NCBI RefSeq assembly: GCF_949628215.1 | Contig: NW_027441288.1 | Location: 310,001 to 374,000, forward strand | Origin: Phalacrocorax aristotelis | Lineage: Eukaryota; Chordata; Aves; Suliformes; Phalacrocoracidae | Direction: 5' to 3' | DNA: 64,000 bases | In this document: positions 58,546 to 64,000 of the stretch, piece after piece | Numbering within the stretch: the first letter of the stretch is position 1 | Layout of the letters: each line of letters begins with the position of its first letter | Notes under the pieces: generated by a model | Databases searched by the model: none | Told to the model about the DNA's origin: nothing | Seen by the model: only the letters and a program-made list of their open reading frames with translations | Translations under genes and position numbers: made by a program

Positions 58546-60678
58546 TTAGACACTACTTTCATTTTCGACACTGCAGACAAATCTTCTTCCACAATTCCGA
58601 CATTTATCATAACACTCACAAGGTAATATCTCACAATTACAATCATAGTTCTTGTGTGGCATTATGCATTCACAACAATCGTCATCTTCATTAATAGATA
58701 CACTCTTATATTTTGCTTCAGACCTTGTAGTCAAAATAAGCAATTTAGCTGGGTCAAACCGTTCTTTAATAAAATGTAAAATATAGCGTAGTATACAAGG
58801 TCCAAATATAAGTCCCAGAATCAACATAATAAACGGTCCTGCTAAAGCAGACAACAAAGTGGTTAGCCAAGGTGAAACATTAAACCAGCTTTCATACCAT
58901 AACTTGCCCGCTTCACGATCTTTTTTACGTTGTTCTAACCTTTTCCGGAGTTCAGACATGGTGTCTTGGACTACTCCCGTATGGTCAGCAAACGAACAAC
59001 ATTCTTCATTGAGAGCTACGCATAACCCTCCTTCCTTTAAGAACAATAGGTCTAATCCTCTCCTATTTTGCAGCACCACTTCTGATAAAGATTTTACTGA
59101 AGTGGCTAAATTTTGAATAGATTGCTCTATTTTTGCTAAATCCTCATCTACAGCCATCTGCAAATTTTGCAACTCCTGACCTTTTACCAGGGAGGCTATG
59201 CCTGTACTTGCTCCAACTCCACCCGCTATCAGCAGTGTAGCTAGGGTTACTGCCGTAATTGGCTCTCGTTTTTGTCTATTCAGGTTTCCTTCAAAGTGGC
59301 GTAGCACCTCCTCAGAGGTGTGATAGATTAGGCGAGGAACAATAATCACCTGTATGCAAAACTGAGATTCATTAAACACGTTCAAGGATAGGCAAGGCGT
59401 TATTCCGATGTCTGAACAAACCCATTTAGCTCCTGATTTCGGGATAGCCCATTTGTCCTTTTTATTTTTGTGTTTCTCTATATTGGTGTTAGTGACTGTT
59501 CGGCTGCACAAAGGCTGATACTTTTCGGGCACTGTGCCTATACATTTTCCCTGACCCGTTACTAATTGAATAGTAATTCCTTGCGTATGATTCTTCTGGT
59601 CATCCCATTGACATTCTTGTGGGTTTAAACCATTAGACCATCGAATCATACCTGGTTTTCCAACTGCCTCAAAATATGGTGGTCTAATATTATAACATAA
59701 CCAGCATTCTTCAGTTAAATTTGGTTTGCTTTCATTAAGGGCACGATAAGAGGCTTGCATTAGATTCCATAAGGGGTCCTTGGGTTCTGACAACTCTAGA
59801 TCTCTGGATAAAGAGAATTCAGTCACAGCATCATTAGTTGTTTTCGAAGGAGAGCCTGAGGAAGGGGTTATGACAATTACGGGGGCCATCTTTTCTTCAG
59901 AGGAAGTGAGCGGATTCAGGACCAGATTTGGTCCTATTGGCAAAGGATCGTGGGGCATCGGTTTCTTCATAATTTGAAAAATACCCCCTCTATCTACACC
60001 TTGTTCATAATATCTAATTCCCCAAAATTTTCCTACAAGCCAGAAGTCCTGACTAGGATCTTTTATGGTTATATTAATGCCTGTACATCCAATATCTTTA
60101 TGATTACATATACCATTATAGTAACTATCTGTGTAGCTCCAATTTCTCTTTTGACATATTTGTGGTGACCATTTTATTTCTAGATTTTGATCTCCAGATG
60201 CAGACCATTCAGAGGCCCATGTTTCGCATCCCCAGTATGCACAATAATAATGGTCTGGACGATTACAGTATGATTTACCAGGGTTCGATGCCGGGCATAT
60301 ATAAATTGGCTTGCAATTCTTATCCATTTCTTCATCGATTAAGTAACGCAAACTTATATTGAAACTAACTGTTCCCCCCTCCATAATTTGTGCTTGGATT
60401 GGCTTATTTGGATATTGTATGTTTATTATTGTCCAATTCATGGGTTCATGAGGGTTTCCTTTTCCATTTGTTTGGGCTATTATCGATAATAAAACTAACG
60501 ATATACCAGGAAAAAGGGTGTCTGTCAATTTTTCCAATTTAAGTACACTTTTACCAGTCTTGGGGAAGTTCGACCATAGCTGCTCTTGCGCCTCATTGTT
60601 CTGGTTCTTTTCTCCACAGTTTGTTCCTCCTCTGCCTCGCCCGTCGACTCGGTTGCTTCGAGCCACGGGGTGTACCAT
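58546..60678 (-). CDS. env: ERV-B envelope glycoprotein, intact 710 aa
   Basis: The full-length frame encodes a gammaretrovirus-type Env precursor: a surface subunit that binds a receptor and a transmembrane subunit that fuses membranes. A hydrophobic signal segment lies at about residues 53-68, preceded by an unusually long N-terminal leader. The surface subunit has WGCETW near 148-153 and the CWLC motif at 325-328. The furin site RQKR is at 468-471, followed by a hydrophobic Gly/Ala-rich fusion peptide. The conserved LQNRRGLDLL region begins at 536 and the CX6CC at 553-561. The membrane span is about 604-634. Several N-X-S/T sites are present. The ATG has a strong context (AAGAAGATGG). The cytoplasmic tail is odd: about 76 residues with ten cysteines at 668-702, much longer than the usual gammaretroviral tail. 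No stops or frameshifts are present. Confidence 0.95.
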   Translation of the reverse strand: MVHPVARSNRVDGRGRGGTNCGEKNQNNEAQEQLWSNFPKTGKSVLKLEKLTDTLFPGISLVLLSIIAQTNGKGNPHEPMNWTIINIQYPNKPIQAQIMEGGTVSFNISLRYLIDEEMDKNCKPIYICPASNPGKSYCNRPDHYYCAYWGCETWASEWSASGDQNLEIKWSPQICQKRNWSYTDSYYNGICNHKDIGCTGINITIKDPSQDFWLVGKFWGIRYYEQGVDRGGIFQIMKKPMPHDPLPIGPNLVLNPLTSSEEKMAPVIVITPSSGSPSKTTNDAVTEFSLSRDLELSEPKDPLWNLMQASYRALNESKPNLTEECWLCYNIRPPYFEAVGKPGMIRWSNGLNPQECQWDDQKNHTQGITIQLVTGQGKCIGTVPEKYQPLCSRTVTNTNIEKHKNKKDKWAIPKSGAKWVCSDIGITPCLSLNVFNESQFCIQVIIVPRLIYHTSEEVLRHFEGNLNRQKREPITAVTLATLLIAGGVGASTGIASLVKGQELQNLQMAVDEDLAKIEQSIQNLATSVKSLSEVVLQNRRGLDLLFLKEGGLCVALNEECCSFADHTGVVQDTMSELRKRLEQRKKDREAGKLWYESWFNVSPWLTTLLSALAGPFIMLILGLIFGPCILRYILHFIKERFDPAKLLILTTRSEAKYKSVSINEDDDCCECIMPHKNYDCNCEILPCECYDKCRNCGRRFVCSVENESSV

Positions 60679-60876
60679 CTTCTTGGCAGCAAGGGAAATC
60701 TTCAGGAGAACAGCTGTTTCAGGCTTTCTGCCTGTTTATATAGGCCTCCCACTTTGCAGCTTTAACTAATGAGACTAAGCAAGACACAGCTAGTACTTCC
60801 CTTCTGCACTTTGTAGCCAAAATTTCAACCACAAAGGGGATTGATTCGTTGGAATGGTAACAATAATACTAAGGGT
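60679..60876 (-). promoter_or_regulatory. Env upstream region with a TATA-like element
   Basis: On the - strand, GGCCTATATAAACAGGC places TATATAAA at 60742-60735, about 57 bases before the env ATG. TTTCCCTTGCTGCCAAG just before the ATG could be the env splice acceptor. An internal promoter or an acceptor are both possible readings; neither is proven. Confidence 0.4.
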
Positions 60877-60938
60877 TTATTCCTTTGGCAAAACTTTCCA
60901 CCATTCATGGGATCCTCGAATAATTTCTTGTTCCGACT

Positions 60939-60940
60939 CT

Positions 60941-60980
<40 letters not shown>

Positions 60981-61211
60981 CCACTCAGTGAGAGTTCTTT
61001 GGATTTTCCAACACTGTGTGCAAACTCCTATCGGAGGGTATCCATATTCACAGTGTGTCCACCATTTATCCTGGCATACCTTACACTTGCAACGAGCAAA
61101 TGGATAACAATCGCAGTTCAAATGATTGCATCTAATTTGTGTATCTAAAAGGCTTATTAGCTTTTCCTCTATATTCAATATTGTGTTACTACATAAGTTT
61201 AGCAATTTCCT
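60939..61211 (-). CDS. Cysteine-rich small reading frame between pol and env, no ATG
   Basis: Open frame with no ATG. Counting from a TTG at 61205 gives 88 codons. Ten cysteines (C5, C26, C31, C33, C39, C41, C44, C52, C62, C65) include CDC, CKCKVC and CTQC patterns suggestive of metal binding. The C-terminal end is lysines encoded by a 32-base A tract, then a stop at 60939. It is in the same frame as the membrane-anchor ORF just upstream, separated by a single TGA. It could be the second half of a decayed or read-through accessory gene, or a fortuitous frame. Its CxC...CxC..C spacing resembles the Env tail of the same provirus. I recognise no family. Confidence 0.4.
60944..60975 (-). repeat. 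A32 homopolymer in the provirus sense strand
   Basis: Thirty-two uninterrupted T on the + strand (A in provirus sense) inside the cysteine-rich frame. One of the other frames stays open for about 20 codons past the tract, to a stop at 60877, so a small length change would alter the C-terminus. Such a long tract is prone to length error in replication and sequencing. A relict poly(A) tail of a captured transcript is an alternative. Confidence 0.9.
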
Positions 61212-61337
61212 TCAACACACTTCGTACGCTTCCATATATAATAGATTAAAAAAGATAATTATAGCAAATATAAACAGCAATATACACTTTATACCAAAAG
61301 GTAATGCGGCAAAATAATCAACTAAAGTTCTTATCAT
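61212..61337 (-). CDS. 41-aa putative membrane-anchor ORF starting 4 nt after the pol stop
   Basis: The ATG at 61337 follows the pol TAA (61344-61342) after four bases. The product has a short N-terminus (MIRTLVDYF), a strongly hydrophobic segment at about residues 18-35 (CILLFIFAIIIFFNLLY) and a short tail ending in ...EVC before TGA (61214-61212). This is the layout of a single-span membrane peptide. The tight spacing to pol would allow termination-reinitiation, or expression from a spliced mRNA. Simple gammaretroviruses normally have no gene here, since env usually overlaps the pol end. I do not recognise the product, and chance is possible at this length. Confidence 0.4.
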   Translation of the reverse strand: MIRTLVDYFAALPFGIKCILLFIFAIIIFFNLLYMEAYEVC

Positions 61338-61341
61338 TACG

Positions 61342-64000
61342 TTATCTTTTCAGAGTTATCTTGGTGTCACCTGGAGTACTGATTACTTTCCAGTGGGGTC
61401 TCGTCACTGGGCCTTTAATGCGACTGGCATGAGTCCATCCACGCTCAGCAGTCCGGACAGCTGTTTCTGTTGTAAGCAAAACAAGATAAGGTCCCTCCCA
61501 ATTGGGTTTTAGGGTTTCTTCTTTCCACGTTTTAACCAATATCCAGTCCCCAGGTTTAAAATTGTGAATTTTTAAGTCCAATGGGGGTCGTTGCACAATT
61601 AGTCCATGTTCCCAAAGCTTGTTACGATGTTCTGCTAATTGTGAAACATATTCATTAATCACATGATCTCGAATTAAAACATTTGTTTGTGGACTTTCGA
61701 TTCTATAGGGCATTCCATACACCAGTTCAAACGCTGATATCCCTACATCTGCTCGCGGCCTGGTTCTGAGAATTAATAGTGCCATGGGTAGGCACTTAAC
61801 CCATGATAATTTGGTTTCTATCATTAATTTAGTCAAAATAGTTTTGATTTCTCCGTTCATCCTTTCAACTTTTCCCGAACTTTGTGGATGCCATGGCGTA
61901 TGATATTCCCACTTAATACCTAAACTTCCTGTTAGATTTCTAACAATTTTTGACACAAAGTGTGTTCCTCTGTCTGAATCGATTACATCGGGTACTCCAT
62001 ATCGAGATATAATATGTTCAAGTAATACCTTAGTAACTTGGTTAGCAGTTGCTTTAGAGGTAGGAAAAGCCTCAACATAATGTGTTAAATGATCCACCAT
62101 CACTAATAAATATTTGTAACGCCCTACCCTGGGTAGTTCAGTAAAATCCACTTGTATGTGTGAGAAAGGTCTGTATGCTGGGGAACGTCCTCCAAGAGGT
62201 TTTCGTCTCATGTTGTTTCGATTAACCTTTTGACAGGTCTCGCAGGCTGCAGTGACTGCCTTTGCTATGTTATATACGCTTATACAGGCAAACTGTTGAT
62301 TGAAATGATCAACTAACGCCTGGGTTCCCCAGTGTGTTTTACTGTGTATTTTTAAAAAAATTTCGAGTGCTATGCCCTTCGGCAAGACTTCTCTCCCATC
62401 TGGCAATATGTACTTACCATCTTGTTCCTTAGCTCCCATTTGTTCTAGTTTTTCCTTTTCTGCAGACTCAAAACTCAAATTATTACTAACAGGTACTTGC
62501 TGCATAGTCAAAATCGTACTATAATTGCCTGCTACTCGTTTTGCTTCTGTATCAGCTGCATTATTTCCTCTAACTTGATAACTCGTGCCTCGCTGGTGTC
62601 CCTTTATATGTACAACTGCTATTTTATTTGGTATTTTCAATGCCCCCAGAACTCGCCGAATTAATTCTGGGTGTATCAGTTCTTTTCCCTGTGAGTTAAC
62701 AAATCCTCTCTCCTCCCATATTTTCCCAAAGGTATGTACTACTCCGAACGCATAGCGTGAGTCTGTATATATAGTTCCATCCTTTCCCTTCAGTGACACT
62801 AAGGCTTTCCACAATGCGTACAGCTCACAGGCTTGAGCCGACCAGCTGGCACTCAGGGGGCCCGATTCTATTGTCCTAAATTCTCCTTTATCCAACTTAA
62901 TGATGGCATACCCTGACAATCGTTTACCTTCCACTATTCGAGATGACCCATCTATAAAAATTATTTCTCCATGTTGTAATTCCTCTTCTTCTAGATCTGG
63001 TCGAATTCGTGTTTGTTGTTCAATCGTTTGAAGACAATCGTGTATTAACTCAGTACTTTCCCCTGGGTATAAAAATTCTGCAGGGTTAACCGCTCCGACA
63101 GTCCTTAGGGACAGTTTTGGAGATTCTATGAGTATTCCCTCATACTTTAGTAGTCGGCTATCTGTAAGCCATTTTTCTACTTTTTGTTGAAGCACCCCCC
63201 TTATGTTATGAGGCGCATATAGGACAACTTCCCCATTGAAGGTAATACGATTCGTTTCTTCAAGTAATAAGGCAGCAGCAACAACGATTTGTAAACAACT
63301 TGGCCAACCCCTGCTCACAGGATCCAACAGCTTTGATAAGTATGCTACTGGTTTCTTTTGTCCCGCCCATTCCTGAGTTAATACTCCGAATGCTGTTCCT
63401 TCATGTATGTTAACGAATAAATGGAATGGCCGCTTTAGATCTGGGAGGCTTAAAACCGGTGCTTGACTTAACTCCCTTTTGAGGCTGATAAACTGATCTT
63501 GATCCTGAGGGGTCCACTTGGGTATTTTGTCTTTAGACAGTTGTTCATACAAGAATTTAACTTTAAAGCTATAATTCTCTATCCATTGTCTACAATACCC
63601 AAATAGCCCTAATGCTTGTCGAATTTGTCTCTTAGTGACAGGCATAGGTAATTCCTGAATTCCCTTAATGCGCTCCGGATCCAATATCTTCTTGCCGTTA
63701 AACAAATAATGCCCCAAATATTTCACTTTTTCCTCCACAAATTGTAACTTTTCTTGTGATACCCGTAGTCCCTGTTGTGCAAGAAAGTTTAGAAGTCGAA
63801 TGGTTTCTTTTCTTACATCCTTCTTATTATTCCCTGCTATGAGTAGATCATCTACATACTGTAACAGCACATTTCCCGTTTGTACCTGGTATTCTTTTAA
63901 GATCTCTTCCAGGGCCTGTCCAAACAGGTTAGGGGACTCAGTGAACCCTTGGGGGAGCACGGTCCATCTCAATTGCTGTCTGCGGCCTGTCTCTATGTCT
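61342..64000 (-). CDS. pol: ERV-B Pol, C-terminal 885 or so residues (RT palm to integrase), continues past the window
   Basis: The frame is open to the window edge; upstream codons reading ETGRRQQ join the LRWTVLPQGF motif. Counting from 63972 (an internal TTG, not the true start), the RT active site YVDD is at 39-42 and the thumb and connection domains follow. RNase H residues are D341, E383, D404 and D474. The integrase zinc finger is H543, H547, C577 and C580. The catalytic triad is D609, D667 and E703, with the expected 35 residues between the last two. A WEGPYLVLL (GPY/F) motif lies near 825-833. All catalytic residues are present with no stop or frameshift, so the enzyme would be expected to work if expressed. 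Pol is normally made as Gag-Pol; that junction lies outside. Confidence 0.96.
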   Translation of the reverse strand, partial: DIETGRRQQLRWTVLPQGFTESPNLFGQALEEILKEYQVQTGNVLLQYVDDLLIAGNNKKDVRKETIRLLNFLAQQGLRVSQEKLQFVEEKVKYLGHYLFNGKKILDPERIKGIQELPMPVTKRQIRQALGLFGYCRQWIENYSFKVKFLYEQLSKDKIPKWTPQDQDQFISLKRELSQAPVLSLPDLKRPFHLFVNIHEGTAFGVLTQEWAGQKKPVAYLSKLLDPVSRGWPSCLQIVVAAALLLEETNRITFNGEVVLYAPHNIRGVLQQKVEKWLTDSRLLKYEGILIESPKLSLRTVGAVNPAEFLYPGESTELIHDCLQTIEQQTRIRPDLEEEELQHGEIIFIDGSSRIVEGKRLSGYAIIKLDKGEFRTIESGPLSASWSAQACELYALWKALVSLKGKDGTIYTDSRYAFGVVHTFGKIWEERGFVNSQGKELIHPELIRRVLGALKIPNKIAVVHIKGHQRGTSYQVRGNNAADTEAKRVAGNYSTILTMQQVPVSNNLSFESAEKEKLEQMGAKEQDGKYILPDGREVLPKGIALEIFLKIHSKTHWGTQALVDHFNQQFACISVYNIAKAVTAACETCQKVNRNNMRRKPLGGRSPAYRPFSHIQVDFTELPRVGRYKYLLVMVDHLTHYVEAFPTSKATANQVTKVLLEHIISRYGVPDVIDSDRGTHFVSKIVRNLTGSLGIKWEYHTPWHPQSSGKVERMNGEIKTILTKLMIETKLSWVKCLPMALLILRTRPRADVGISAFELVYGMPYRIESPQTNVLIRDHVINEYVSQLAEHRNKLWEHGLIVQRPPLDLKIHNFKPGDWILVKTWKEETLKPNWEGPYLVLLTTETAVRTAERGWTHASRIKGPVTRPHWKVISTPGDTKITLKR

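Larger units (their letters stand above)
58119..64000 (-). mobile_element. ERV-B: young gammaretrovirus-type provirus, 3' half, right end outside the window
   Basis: In - strand order: pol (open from the window edge to 61342), a pol-env interval with small ORFs, env (60678-58546), a polypurine tract and a 3' LTR ending at 58119. Both large frames are uninterrupted and keep their catalytic and structural motifs, which indicates recent insertion. The 5' LTR, gag and the first part of pol lie beyond 64000, so target-site duplication and LTR divergence cannot be judged here. The Env type (CWLC, CX6CC) and the integrase with a GPY-like motif place it with gammaretrovirus-related elements. Confidence 0.95.

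Noticed and set aside
61205-61207. TTG at 61205 as a genuine start of the Cys-rich frame
   Set aside because: TTG starts are not normal in vertebrate or retroviral translation. The frame is open upstream to a TGA at 61212-61214, so read-through, splicing or decay are the only sensible readings.
63970-63972. Codon at 63972 as the pol start
   Set aside because: It is a leucine TTG inside the RT palm. The frame continues upstream to the window edge, and Pol is normally part of a Gag-Pol precursor.

Overview
The window looks like a piece of a vertebrate chromosome, most likely from a bird. This rests on very GC-rich CpG-island DNA, gammaretrovirus-type endogenous proviruses, and a dense minisatellite of the kind I associate with avian microchromosomes. 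The sequence does not fix the species, and I recognise no complete host protein-coding gene.

Layout. (1) 1-12238: satellite array 1. (2) 12239-15428: duplicon copy 1, made of a truncated LTR, a purine-rich minisatellite, a CpG island with promoter-type motifs, a CTCF-like site and an 11-bp minisatellite. (3) 15429-16741: degenerate satellite and purine-rich repeats. (4) 16742-22363: ERV-A, an old, broken, env-less gammaretrovirus-like provirus on the + strand with both LTRs. (5) 22364-29248: duplicon copy 2, more diverged, deleted in places and carrying about 4.8 kb of DNA absent from the other copies. (6) 29249-54965: satellite array 2. (7) 54966-58118: duplicon copy 3, nearly identical to copy 1 and about 42.7 kb away from it. 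(8) 58119-64000: the 3' half of ERV-B, a young gammaretrovirus-type provirus on the - strand with open pol and env, running off the right edge.

The satellite fills about 59% of the window. Its basic unit is 21 bp, built from the half-units CCCAGTACAT and CCCAGTTCCCT. These are organised into higher-order units of about 0.8-2.1 kb. Each unit opens at a palindrome (CCCTCCCAGTACTGGGAGGG) with a block in G-rich orientation, flips to the C-rich orientation after about 0.3-0.5 kb, and closes with a conserved tail of about 130 bp. Strand polarity and G-quadruplex potential therefore alternate along the DNA. Because 21 is a multiple of three, the array is open in many frames and throws up long meaningless ORFs.

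The most interesting single locus is the pol-env interval of ERV-B. It holds a 41-codon membrane-anchor ORF starting four bases after the pol stop, then, past one in-frame TGA, a cysteine-rich reading frame with a CxC/CxxC pattern like that of the unusually long, ten-cysteine Env tail. A 32-base A tract and a TATA-like element just upstream of env complete the interval.
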